Source: Stereocaulon alpinum
Taxonomy: Eukaryota; Ascomycota; Lecanoromycetes; Lecanorales; Stereocaulaceae
Direction of reading: 5' to 3'
Assembly: GCA_018257865.1 (NCBI GenBank)
Contig: JAEUBA010000003.1
Coordinates: 496,001 to 560,000 of the forward strand
Length of the DNA: 64,000 bases
The notes beneath the pieces were generated by a model. It saw only the letters and a list, made by a program, of their open reading frames with translations, did no database searches and was not told where the DNA came from. The translations under genes and the position numbers were made by a program. Numbering within the stretch: the first letter of the stretch is position 1; each line of letters opens with the position of its first letter. Positions 21,653-31,979 of this stretch are shown here, piece after piece.

Positions 21653-22039
21653 TTAGCGTTGCACTGTAACATAGTCATTGGAAGTAACACCATACACTAT
21701 CTTCGCACCTGGTCTTGTTTCCCTAAATTCCTCTTTGGCTTCCGCCTCCTGACTGTCCGATTTCTCCTGGCTAAAGACGGCGGTCGCGTAAGTCATTTGT
21801 GGGGCGTAAGGCCGGTACGTCAAGGACAAGACAAAAGTGAAACTGCCCCAGAAGGCGCCCAAAAACTGACCCCAAAGCCACCCTAGAAATCCTCTGATCA
21901 CCAGATAATCACGCCTTAGGGGCCGGCGTAGGGGGCTTGTCCGTAGGCCATCCCGCCCGGAAAATAGACGATCTTTGTCCTTGACATCGCCAGGCCCAGC
22001 ACATGCATCAAGTCTTGGCACTGAGCTCCCCTCTACCAT
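21653..22039 (-). CDS. Small hypothetical membrane protein
   Basis: A 128-aa frame from ATG 22039. A basic stretch (LRRPLRRDYLV) precedes one hydrophobic segment of about 28 residues (RGFLGWLWGQFLGAFWGSFTF onward), followed by an acidic soluble tail (residues about 88-128). The hydrophobic part looks like a real membrane segment with aromatic flanks. I do not recognise the family. It lies 78 bp from the MED8 ATG on the opposite strand, and its 3' end faces the RPN2 stop about 100 bp away. An upstream frame without ATG extends to 22105. It could be an accidental frame in the leader of MED8, so confidence is limited. Confidence 0.4.
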   Translation of the reverse strand: MVEGSSVPRLDACAGPGDVKDKDRLFSGRDGLRTSPLRRPLRRDYLVIRGFLGWLWGQFLGAFWGSFTFVLSLTYRPYAPQMTYATAVFSQEKSDSQEAEAKEEFRETRPGAKIVYGVTSNDYVTVQR

Positions 22040-22117
22040 ACATCCCAACAACCCAAAGTACACTCCCTTAGAAAAATAAACACCCCCCACAAACGTCCCT
22101 CTCACCCACCACCCAAA

Positions 22118-22844
22118 ATGACATCCCTAACCCCCCAAGAAACAAAAGTCCTCGAACAAACCCGCCAGCGCCTCTCCCTCCTCACAAACTCCCTCGCCTC
22201 CCTCCAACAACAGATCGAGAACTCGAACCCGCTTCCACCATGGTGCGTCCACTCACTCACCCTTCCCTCCCCCTAAATCCCAACCTCCACAAACTAAATC
22301 CCCCCCCCTCTAACGCCACCGCTAACGTGTCTACTCGCACAGGTCCACCCTCCTCCTCTCCCCCCAAATAATAGCCCAGCACCTCGCTACCCTAACCTCC
22401 CACCTCAGCACGCAGCACGCCCTCCTCTCCTCCTTATCCGTTTACCCTTTACCAACGTACCCAGGTCGAGAGAAAGAAGCTGAGTTGAACCAATTGCTAC
22501 GCAAGAAATTGGAGCCGGGTGTGGAGGATTGGGTTGAGGAGGGGTGGGGGGTGGGAGAGGGGGTTGAGGGGGGGGCGGAAGGGATAGGGAAAGGGGAAGG
22601 AGAAGGGGGGGTGAGGGGGCTTTGGGAGTGGGCGGGGGTTGCGGCTAATGAGATGGCTAGGGGGGTTGAGTGGGGGGGTGAGGAGGGGGAGGAAAGTGGT
22701 GGTGAGGAGGAGGATGAAGGGGGGGAGGGGGATGGGGGGGAGGAAGAGGGGGAAAAGGAGGTGGAGGGGAAGGGGGACGGGAAGGTGGTGCCGTTGGAGG
22801 ATGTGTTGAGGGTTTTGGTTAGGGGGGAGGAGGGGGGGAGATGA
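22118..22844 (+). CDS. MED8: Mediator of RNA polymerase II transcription subunit 8
   Basis: Exons 22118-22242 and 22343-22844 give 208 aa; the 100-bp intron has donor GTGCGT and acceptor GCACAG. MED8 is a head-module subunit. Family features: N-terminal helix LEQTRQRLSLLTNSLASLQQ, the joint LPPW|STLLLSPQIIAQHL, then LLSSLSVYPLPTYPGREKEAELN and LLRKKLEPGVEDWVEEG, which is the classic MED8 core. The last about 95 residues are almost only Gly and Glu with a short end VVPLEDVLRVLVRG resembling the family's C-terminal helix. Codon use flips: the first half is nearly free of G on the coding strand, the second half nearly free of C. Confidence 0.9.
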
Positions 22845-23240
22845 GCTATGTTGAGATATTTTTGCGTAGCGGAGATACCCAGGGGCATTTTGAATGGTGT
22901 GCTGGATTAGGATGGGGCAATGAGAGTCTCTATGGCCGTGTTGTTCACAGACGCTCTATGAGGATGACTCCGTGCTTGCTACTGGGTGCGTTCTCTTGAT
23001 GGGAACATGCTGATTCCGAAATTACGCAGATAGTCAGCGAGGAGAGGGGATGTTGAGCCATTGATATGAGAACTGCAGGGGAGTCCAAGACGGGGGCCCG
23101 GTGGCATTAGTTGGTCGTAGGGGAAGGGATTGGCAGTTTACAGGATCGATGGAAGGGGATCTGAGGGGAAAGGGTTGAAAGTCGGGTTTTCTCGAGTGCA
23201 ATATGGACCAACGAAAAAATCTCCAATTCGAATACTCTAT
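22845..23240. other. Intergenic region between convergent MED8 and MPDU1
   Basis: About 400 bp; no gene or RNA recognised. Confidence 0.4.
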
Positions 23241-24240
23241 CTACCCTCGACGACGTGTCGTCGGTCCTTTAGGTTTCGGCGTAGCGCCTGTACTCGAGCC
23301 CATCGCCATTTTCTCAGGCTTCTCTCCCATCTCAGCCGCATGAGAGGCTGTTGCTGGGGCCTTCCAGTAGTAGATCTGTAGCTATCATTAGTGTCTTGCT
23401 CCACAATGATACCTCTAAAGCACAGAAGAGGTTCAATGGACCATCACATACCATCTGGGCAGCCAAGACAGCATTCAGAATGAAGCCTGCTATATACCCG
23501 TAGAGAATGACTTTATCATCTACCTCTTTCAACGTCGTAAAGATCCGAGTCATTGAGCCGATAAGGTAATTAAACACCTAGAGATATAACATCAGCCCAG
23601 TGCCCCAAGGGTGACCTCCTCCATCTCCACATCAATCACTCACAGCAAAAGCGCTCAACTGCCCCGTCCCCCCCTGCTGCCAAATCGTCAAAATCTGCGG
23701 CACCTTACTCGCAACGCCCAACGCCCCCGCCCCCATCTGCGCCTTCGTCAACATCCCCATATCCACCAACTCCTCACTCTGCAACGCATACCCCCCCGCC
23801 AACAACGCCCCCAAAAACCCCCCCGCCAGCACCGTCTTCCCCTGAAACCTCAACACCAGCAAACAAATAACAACATTCTGCACCGCAATTATAGCCGTCT
23901 CGCCATACGTGCTGAATGGAAAGCCATTTCGCGCAGAGTACGCGAGTGTGGTTAGGAAGGAGGATGTTTCGAGGGCGTAGGAGAGGAAGGAGATGCCGGC
24001 TGCGGATTGGGAGGAGAGGAGTTTGAGGATTTGAGGGAGTTTTACTATTGAGGAGCCGGCTACTGTGGCGAGGCCGAGGGTTTTGGAGAGGGCGAGCGTT
24101 AGGCAGGATGTGTTGCTTATGTCGATGTCTAGGATTAGGGATTTGTAGCAGTCGGGGCCGATTAGGGAGAGGCCGATGTCGCGGATTGGGGCGGGGAGGG
24201 AGCGCGTAATGGGTTGGAGGGTGGTGCGGAGTGTGTCCAT
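23241..24240 (-). CDS. MPDU1: PQ-loop protein, mannose-P-dolichol utilization defect 1 homologue
   Basis: Three exons: 24240-23644, 23577-23452, 23375-23241 (introns 66 and 76 bp), 285 aa; all joints are phase 0. MPDU1 proteins are ER membrane proteins needed for use of mannose- and glucose-P-dolichol in glycan assembly. The two PQ-loops are visible: SSIVKLPQILKLLSSQSAAGISFLS and ASKVPQILTIWQQGGTGQLSAF, with about seven hydrophobic segments. The final exon ends YYWKAPA then a soluble tail rich in Lys and Pro. The N-terminal segment GPDCYKSLILDIDI resembles the family (GxxCY). Coding-strand composition moves from C-rich in the 5' half to G-rich in the 3' half of exon 1. Confidence 0.9.
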
Positions 24241-24540
24241 TGTGGATGGCGCGATAACAGTGGTGTGGCTTGTGGGTTGTTTGCGGTAAAGTAACAAGGT
24301 GGTTTTGAGAGGGTCGCGAGAGATGTGTCCGTCAGCCCTACAGCCTGGTGGTTAGAGATGAGCCAAGACAAGCATCATTGTTCACAACACCGTGCTTTGA
24401 TTCCATGCAAAAGGATTATAAGCCGTTGAGAATCTGCGCTGTATAATTGAAATGCAGTGTAGATTCTATCGTGCCCAGAATGACCACCATGTCAACCATC
24501 CCTAAGTATGTACTGCTTAACAGAAGCGTTCTCATGCCAT
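24241..24540. other. Intergenic region
   Basis: 300 bp between the MPDU1 start and the acyl-CoA dehydrogenase stop, same strand. Nothing recognised. Confidence 0.4.
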
Positions 24541-26500
24541 TTACAACTTCATTCCAAGAGCTTTGTGGACCCTTAACGCTTGCCTAATGCTCAGGTCTAA
24601 CATAATCTCCTCGCTTCCACCAGGAATAGCGTATGCTCGGACGTCTCGGTATAACCTTTCAACCTACTGATCTTTAGTATTCGCTTTCAAGCAAAAAATT
24701 GAAGGATAACGAACCTTAGCACCCTGTCCACCGCGGCTGTAACTTAGTCCACCAAATATCTGACTTGCTTCCCTAGCACAGAATTCAAAGGTGGTCGTCG
24801 CCTGAGCCTTCAATCCCGCGATCGCACCGCCTAGTTTCAACATGGCCTCAGTCTCAGCCATCACGTTGCACTGGTATGTAAGGTTCTCAAGCCAGTTGTA
24901 AGAGGCTTCAATTTGGCGGGCCATATGTGCAAGCTTTAGACGAATAACGGGGTGGTCGATAAGCTTCTTGCCGAAAGTGCGACGCTTGTGGGCGTATTTC
25001 ATGGACTCTTCGTAGCAGACACGAGAGAAGCGGATGCATTGGATTATTATGCCCATTCGTTCGTGGTTAAAGTTTGTCATAATAACTAAAATGGTGTGTT
25101 AGATCGATTGTAGCGATTGCTCAAAGTATTCGTACCTTTGAATCCTTGGTTTTCCTTGCTAAGCAAGTTCTCGACCGGAACCTTGACATCCTCAAAAGTC
25201 ACGTATGTAGTTCCGCTTGCCCACACACCCTGGCAGTCCATCTTTCTTGTGCTAACACCGCCGTGTTCACGCTCAATCAGTAGTGCTGAGACACCGTTCA
25301 TACCTGGGCCTCCTGTTCGGACGGCGGTGGTAAAGTAGTCACACCAGATACCGTTCGTAATCCATTTCTTCTCGCCATTCACGATATAGTGCTTGCCATC
25401 CTCAGTAAGCTTGGCTTCGCAAGTCAAATTGGCGACATCGCTGCCAGCATCTGGCTCCGTAATAGCAAGGCATATCCGCTTGTCTCCGTTCAAAATGCCG
25501 GGTAGTATCCTGTCAACGAGAGGCTTCTTGCCGAATTTGACCAGAGGAGGGCAGCCAATTCCGAACCCTCCGATTAAATTCCAAACCAGACCACCGCTTC
25601 CGGCTCTTGAGATCTCATCAGTCACAATCAGCTCGTGGAACAAGTCCCATTGCTCTGGCCCGACACTCCTCACACGGTGATGTGTTCGTTCAGCTGGATA
25701 CTTGTGGAGACCCATGAGACCGGCCAGGTAGCCTCTCTCGCCCATCTGCTTGTAGATCTTGCCTGGGACAATTTTGGCTTCGTCCCATTCTGTAACATAA
25801 GGCTCGATCTCGTTATCTACCCACTGGCGGACTTCGTCACGAAGAGCGGCATGCGTTAGATTGTAGTAGGGCGAGTGATACTGTGATCAGAGGTCAATTA
25901 ACAATCCTGGAATATCTGGATTTATACCCTTACACCATGATACCACGATGGATCCGAATAAGGAATCATAGCCCCATACGGATCCATCGACTCCTTCGCC
26001 TCCTCAGCATCTTTGGTCGGGACTGGTGCTACGGTTCCAGACTCAGCCTGCGGTTCCACTTTATTTTGGGCTTTGGCTTTCTTCTCTTCCGGTGGTGGAG
26101 TAGCAGGAGGTGTAGGAGGGGTAGCTTGTTTCTTACTGTCCAAGGAACCAATCTGTAATTGCGGCTTGAACTTCTTTAGGATGCCCTCATTGTGGTATTT
26201 CCAGAACTGCTTCGATGCATCCTTGCCAGCGACTCGTGTGAGGACTGAATATGTAGAGTCAGCATGAGTCCGGGGGGAAGGAACTGGTGTTTAGGTGTGT
26301 ATTGGGTCTTTGGACATACTTTTCTGGCCGCCAGGGTGCTCGTGCTGAAATTTGGTTAAGTCGTAGACGTCCTCATCAACCAGGATCCTATAAGAGTACT
26401 GTTAGATCGCGGCCATTGACCTTGGTGGGCTTCCTGCTTGCCAGAGGTCATCTTTTGTCTTGTGGCCCGCAACCTCATCTTTAGAGAAATTCTTGGACAT
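24541..26500 (-). CDS. Cytochrome b5-acyl-CoA dehydrogenase fusion protein
   Basis: Six exons: 26500-26442, 26387-26320, 26244-25934, 25880-25136, 25085-24715, 24663-24541; 558 aa. Residues 1-80 are a cytochrome b5 domain: KDDLW|ILVDEDVYDLTKF, HEHPGG with the first heme His, and AGKDASKQFWKYHNEG with the second. A Pro/Glu linker follows. An acyl-CoA dehydrogenase covers residues about 145-555: CLAITEPDAGSDVANL (FAD/substrate motif), KWITNG, RRTFGKKLIDHPVIRLKLA, REASQIFGG, ERLYRDVRAYAIPGGSEEI. It probably performs FAD-dependent alpha,beta-dehydrogenation of an acyl-CoA with the b5 domain as electron relay; location and substrate are not shown. Intron 1 (26388-26441) appears to be GC-AG: donor TG|GCAAGC, branch CTAAC; only this joint restores the b5 core. 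Confidence 0.88.
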
Positions 26501-27029
26501 GGTGAGAGATGAGGGATATTGAATCTATACTTGAAAATGGGCAATGGATTGTGAATGTGGAATGAGTGGATGGGAGACGTGTTATAGTTGTAGAGTCAGG
26601 CGTAGTTCTAAGGTACGGTACTGAAAGGGAGCGTTCACGATGCCTCGGCCGGAAGAAGACGCTCCCCACAAATAGAAAGGCCCGACGTAGATCTACGGTA
26701 AGTGCATCGATTTCCGGCATGGAAGTCAGCGAACCGCATTCTCTCGTGTGATTGGCCTATGTGCCCCGCGTGACTCCCAACCTCGGCAAGTCATTTTCCG
26801 CCTGGACTTTGGGACCGCGTCAGAGATGCAAGTCACATACACGCTTCTACCACGGTTGCAGGTATTACGATCAACGTGATCTCGCATCATTCGACACCAG
26901 AGAGACTAGAAGCGTTGAAGGAATATCGGTTCAGTCCAAAGCTTTCTCCTGACGGAGACGGCATTCCAAAATCGCAGCTTCGTCAAGCCGTCGAGCCATT
27001 ACTATCTGGACCTACCTGTCTAACTCAAT
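26501..27029. promoter_or_regulatory. Divergent region, acyl-CoA dehydrogenase / cupin
   Basis: 529 bp between outward-facing starts. No element recognised. Confidence 0.4.
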
Positions 27030-27413
27030 ATGGCTGCTCCAGTCGAGGTCACCAAAGCCTCAGAAGTGCACACAAGCACAGGTCAGACAGAAGGCATGAT
27101 CAGGCAAGGCGCCATCATCGACAAATCGGATAAGATCTGCGCCTCTGTCATGATAGCCAAGCCCCACTCCGCCTCCGCTATCCACCACCACGGCGAACAA
27201 GACACTGTCGTATACTGTCTTCGAGGGCGAGGAGCGGTAGTTTCAGAAGGTGGGAAGAAGAGACAGATTTTGGACAAGGGAGACTTTGCACTGATACCGG
27301 CGCATGCTGAGCATCAAGAAGTCAACGAAGGGGACGAAGAGGTGGAATGGATAATCACTCGCAGCGGACGGGCCCCTATTGTAGAGAACCTCGACGGCTG
27401 GGGCAAAAGCTAG
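27030..27413 (+). CDS. Single-domain cupin protein
   Basis: Single exon, 127 aa. It has the two cupin motifs: motif 1 around residues 50-70 (HSASAIHHHGEQDTVVYCLRG, giving three adjacent His and a Glu as metal ligands) and motif 2 around residues 83-100 (LDKGDFALIPAHAEHQEVN). Length and architecture fit a small metal-binding cupin; members include dioxygenases, isomerases and storage or regulatory folds, so the reaction cannot be named. ATG 27030 is in good context. It diverges from the cytochrome b5-acyl-CoA dehydrogenase, which may be coincidence. Confidence 0.8.
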   Translation: MAAPVEVTKASEVHTSTGQTEGMIRQGAIIDKSDKICASVMIAKPHSASAIHHHGEQDTVVYCLRGRGAVVSEGGKKRQILDKGDFALIPAHAEHQEVNEGDEEVEWIITRSGRAPIVENLDGWGKS

Positions 27414-27608
27414 AACATCTAGAACACAATGAAAATATTGAATGGGCCCTCAGTGTGCACGTACAGAAGAGACGTATATAAACTTTCCTGTGGTGCAGTG
27501 ACGGAAATGTTCCCTGTCGTCGTACTGTAGTCTAGAAAGATATTGTCTTCTGTACCAAGACTAGCATGTGCCTATTACAGCATTCCAAGTAGAACTGCTG
27601 AAGCCAAA

Positions 27609-29212
27609 TCAGCAGCTGTGCTCTATACATCTACCACACACCCATTTCTCCCACATCTTCCTCTGCTGGTACGTCACATGCTTCCCATTGTCGCCTAACT
27701 CGTCGGCGTTGCCAGGGTACGAGCTGCGTGAGCAAGTGCAGAAAGGCATCGAGGTCGGAGTATCAGGTGACAGGGCGAATTCGTCCGCATCAGGCCCATG
27801 ATCCGTGTCGGCATTGCTGTTTTCATCAGAGCCCTCGCCTTCACTTTCAGGATCGATGTCCAAATTGTTGAGATGACCAGGGAATCCATCCTCGTCATCG
27901 CTATCACTGGCACTGGCTGGTGGCTCATCGGGCACTTCCATACTGCTTGCAGATACCTCCTCAAAATGGTTCGAATAGTCAACTCGGCGTAGACTGACCC
28001 AGTCTAGCTGTTCCATCTCCCCTCGCAACATGAAGAGTATGTCACTCCATTTACTCCCTTCCTTGAGCAGTACATCACGTAGGCGAAGACCTCGTAGTGT
28101 TTTACTGTGACGTCTCGCTAAATTAATGACTTCAGCGGCGTCCAGATGCCAGGCTTGAATACCGAAGGCACGAAGTTTCTCCCATTTAATGTTGTGAAAT
28201 ACATCCTCGAGTCTGAGATCTAATGGAGTACGAGAAGGGAACCCAACATGCACAGCTTGCAAATTCTTGGCAGGGGCAAAGACCGATTTGAAGGCGTCGG
28301 ACATCTCCAGAATATGTCTGCTTAGGTTCCCCTCATCTTCGAAATGAAGTTCCAAGCAGGTGAGCCCAGGAGCAAGGGAGGGCAATGCTTGCGGGAGCTT
28401 CCGCTGAACAGCAAGCAGGCTAGGTGGGCTCATCATTGGTCCCGAAAACCGACTAAATGGTGATTTGGCATCCACCAAGGCTTCTGTCAGGGTCTTGGTA
28501 GCATGATAACAAGCAGGAGACCAGCGCAAGTCTACCGGTGGCTGGCCTGGCTGACCACGGTTCGGCCTGGTCATCAAAAAGTTGATCAGGCGTCGGTCCG
28601 CCTCATTCTCTAGCCGGAGGATCTGTACATGTTGAAGCATCGTGAAGGCCTTCATCGCTTTCTTCAGAATGCGAATATCATCTTTGGCTCGCAGTATCTT
28701 TGCCTGATCTTGCTCTTTCCCTCGTAACTCGGTAGCATCCGAAAGATGGAAGTAGTCATTTGCATAGGGATCTTGAGAGCTTTTGATAGACCGGATGTAA
28801 TCCCACACATGGGACCTACCTTTGCTGATTGTCAGCTTCTGCCGCACCTATGGAGCTTAGGGCACTCACTATCGGAATAAAAAAGAGGGACGAGATAGCT
28901 GAATTTCCTCGTATGCTTTGCTAGATGGCCGTTGCTGCATATATCATCGAGCCGTCGAAACCCACGCGAAGAGAAGCGCAGGGTCACTCTGGTGAACTGG
29001 TAAGGGATTCCAAGCTCTGCAAATCTTCTACATGACAGCCTGAAGCTTCCAATGTCATGCGCTTGTGATGGTAACGGAGGACTGGGGGGTCGGAAGCTCT
29101 CGACAGAAAGATATTCGCGCCGGTCAACCGCTATTGACTTTTGAGGGTCTGATGCGATATGATCAAGGATCTCTTTCAGGATTTCATTCGACAGCCTTTG
29201 AATGCTGGCCAT
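27609..29212 (-). CDS. F-box domain protein
   Basis: Exons 29212-28870 and 28819-27609 (50-bp intron) give 517 aa. The N-terminus SIQRLSNEILKEILDHI followed by FRLSCRRFAELGIPYQF is an F-box. The rest has leucine-rich, irregular beta/alpha features common in fungal F-box proteins (for example LTCLELHFEDEGNLSRHI, LRGLRLRDVLLKEGSKW) and an acidic stretch (residues about 425-470), then a Cys-containing tail (CTCSRSS, CGRCIEHSC). The joint FYSDS|RSHVWDYI is natural. Likely an SCF ubiquitin ligase adaptor; target unknown. Start: ATG 29212; an upstream TTG was ignored. Confidence 0.7.
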
Positions 29213-30140
29213 ACCCAACAACTAGGGTGGATAGATGGTGGGGGGAGTGGAAGAGATGTGTCGAGCAGCTTTACTTCGTGAGGGGCACATTGAAAGAACA
29301 CTGAGACCAAGACAACTGCGACAAGAAATTGGCCTTCAAAACAATGCAAGAAGACAGGAATAGCAGGTCAGACGACATCATTGCCAACACACCGCGCAAA
29401 AGGAAGACGCACAGCAGAATGGGCAGCAGGCGCAACGCTGTGGACGTGCAGAAAGGACGAATTAAAGATTAATGCCACCCTACATCTTGTCACATGATCA
29501 AATTCTTATGCCGGCTACACCCTTCCCGCTGCAACTATCATAGTAGGATTATTGTCGAGTGGATGACAGCCGAAGCCAAACGGGAGGCGGCTTAGATCGG
29601 ATTGCACTCAGCGTGCAGATTGTAATCCTAGACTCGCATAGCGCCAGCACGGCGCTCCCGTGTGGACGGTTACAAATAGGGAACAATCCCCAGACCGTTG
29701 CTGATTCAAGAACATGACGAAGCTTCGAATCCGCTTGCAACCAACAGCCGCAGACTAAATATAGTCTGATTTGACGAGGGGAAGGATGTTACAATGCGCT
29801 GTCATTAGAAACACGACATCGGAGATCCAATTCGCGATCGATGGCGAAGAGCCTAACCGGAAATGTCCTAGGCGACATGATAGGCGCTTCGCAACACACG
29901 TCTTCCCAACGCATTTGGAGTCTCTGACACCAAACAGAGAACAGCTTGCGAGAAGTCGCCGAGTCTAACATATTGCAGTTGGATAGTTCACTGCGGGCTT
30001 GCTGTGTAATTTGTCTAATTGGTTGGTGGTGCAGCTTGGGTGCAGCTTGAATGCAGCTTCTCCACATTGCTGCAGAATGCAATTAAGCGAGCTTGCGACG
30101 AGTGAAAGCCACCTTTAATGTAATATGTCCGTGGTTTGCG
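29213..30140. other. Intergenic region, 0.9 kb
   Basis: The F-box gene start and the CAB4 stop border this stretch. Around 30028-30060 the motif GCAGCTT recurs three times. No gene, RNA or mobile element recognised. Confidence 0.4.
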
Positions 30141-31358
30141 CTAGGCTGTCCAAGTTGCTCCGGACTGTTTCTGGTGCACCCTGCGTCTGATTTCCGTGCT
30201 GCTAATCTTGCTCTGGAAATTGTCATTCGATTGAGCCTCATCGCCAGCTTCACCGTCTCCGGTATCGAGTACATCGACTTCGAAAACTTCTAAAGCAGCC
30301 CAGCCTCGTTCACTCCTTTTCTCGTTCACGACCTCTCCTCCCTTCCTCGTCTCACCAGAGAGTACGAGGGCCGCTATTGCTTCATCGGTGATTGTCGGTC
30401 CACACGAGTCAAATATTTCTACATACTTGATGGTGAGACCAGACTTGAGAACGTTGTGGACTTCTCTGCCACGATGCTTCGCGCTCTGGATGTTATTCAC
30501 GCTCTCCAATTCATTGATGGGTGAAGTGAGCTCTAAAATGTCGAGTAGGAAATGCTGAACGGCGCATTGACGCTGAGAAAAATCCTCGAGCTCTTCTCGA
30601 TACTGCTTGTTTTTGAGAAGGTCATCACCAGTGATTCCAATTGTCAAGCATCTAGCCTGAGTGGTTTCTGGGCTGAGAACTAGCGCTGTCATTGTCAAGA
30701 GTAATTTATGGCCAGCATGAAGATGGTCAAAAGTGCCTCCTACAGCGACAAAGCGATGCCGATGGAAAAGGGTGTCCTGAGTCTTTGTATGTTGCGTTGG
30801 TTGCACACGAAGAGTGAGGCCGCCAGGCAATCTTTCGACCTGATGTTCTAAGGTTCTTCGTTGGACGGGCCCATTCCTGACGTGGAGAAACTCCTGAAGT
30901 AGAGCTTCCCCGTTCTCGCTTTCCAGGCTGCAAACTTTTCGCCATGCGCGGTCAATGCTGGCCAGCGTATCCAGGTCAATGACAGACTTCTGCAGTAGAC
31001 TGCGATCAGGGCGGACTTTGTCTTGGGTGGTATGAAAGAGTATGATCCGGGCATCAACATCGTTGCCGTATTCTAGATCAATATGCTGCTCCGTACAAAT
31101 GACACAGATTAGTCTGTACATCTGTCCGAACAAAGTCTGAATATGGTGGTATGTAAAGGTAGAATTGTCATCATAAGCTACGGCAACGTCCAGTATCACA
31201 TTGGAGGCTCCAGCAGAGGCTTTTGAGGCGTTTTGCAGCGCCTGAGAAAGGCCTGGTCCATAAGCCACCCTCAAATTGTTAAGAGATACATCAAAAGGTG
31301 GATGAGGAAGCAGGAGCAGCCAGTATGGAGAACAAGTCGCTTCTGCCATGTTCGACAT
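30141..31358 (-). CDS. CAB4: Phosphopantetheine adenylyltransferase (CAB4 type)
   Basis: Single exon, 405 aa from ATG 31358. It catalyses 4'-phosphopantetheine plus ATP to dephospho-CoA, the fourth step of CoA synthesis. The C-terminal half is the nucleotidyltransferase domain: VAVGGTFDHLHAGHKLLL (HxGH-type motif near residues 205-218), TIGITGDDLL, and the second nucleotide-binding motif ISSTEIRRR near residue 385. The N-terminal half (about 190 residues) has no motif I know but is present in fungal homologues. No dephospho-CoA kinase domain is attached, unlike the animal bifunctional enzyme. It diverges from the WD-repeat gene. Confidence 0.9.
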   Translation of the reverse strand: MSNMAEATCSPYWLLLLPHPPFDVSLNNLRVAYGPGLSQALQNASKASAGASNVILDVAVAYDDNSTFTYHHIQTLFGQMYRLICVICTEQHIDLEYGNDVDARIILFHTTQDKVRPDRSLLQKSVIDLDTLASIDRAWRKVCSLESENGEALLQEFLHVRNGPVQRRTLEHQVERLPGGLTLRVQPTQHTKTQDTLFHRHRFVAVGGTFDHLHAGHKLLLTMTALVLSPETTQARCLTIGITGDDLLKNKQYREELEDFSQRQCAVQHFLLDILELTSPINELESVNNIQSAKHRGREVHNVLKSGLTIKYVEIFDSCGPTITDEAIAALVLSGETRKGGEVVNEKRSERGWAALEVFEVDVLDTGDGEAGDEAQSNDNFQSKISSTEIRRRVHQKQSGATWTA

Positions 31359-31979
31359 GCGACCCCATCAACTCTGTCAAAGGTAACTCTTGATGCTCAG
31401 CCTCCTTAGTAACCACCAAGATGGTTACGTATAACGAAGAAGGCAGATAGAGACGGGTCACAGATAAACGGGGACCGGTATCAGAAAAGGCGAGGGCTAG
31501 TCTGCGCTTAAATCGCGCCGCGCTTCTCAAACTTGTGACGAGCAATTCCTCGACTGTCTACCCTCATTCGAAGGAATTGCTGTTAGAGTTGACGGTGTGG
31601 GTGCTGAGCCACATTGGCTCCTCCGAAAGCCTTCACAGCCTTCCCGGCGGAACAATATCCGACCTTAGGGTAAGGAGAGAAGATGGCAGGGCTGACTGGT
31701 GGGCCATATCAAAGTATGCCCAGAGTTCCAACAACGCTCGTGCAACTCCTGTATTCACGTGCGTAGCAGACTCAACTTCGAGTATTCCCGCAAATGAGAG
31801 CGCATACATGTCATCACCACACAGCGCGGATACCATAGGGTCATCAGGTCAGTCGACGAATGCGGACTTCTGTACCCAGTGCCGCCATGCTGAAGCTTTC
31901 TCAAGGCTTCGAACCTTCTCGTCGAGCGCAAACATATGGTCGCAGACCAGAGGAATTACACATTCCCCCAAACGTAAAC
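31359..31979. promoter_or_regulatory. Divergent region, CAB4 / WD-repeat gene
   Basis: 621 bp. In frame with the WD gene the reading extends upstream to an ATG at 31860, but that extension has no similarity; I prefer ATG 31980. The area may hold a leader intron; not resolved. Confidence 0.4.

Noticed and set aside
22485..22888. Long antisense Pro/Ser-rich frame opposite MED8
   Set aside because: An artefact of the G-rich coding strand, where the complement cannot form many stops.
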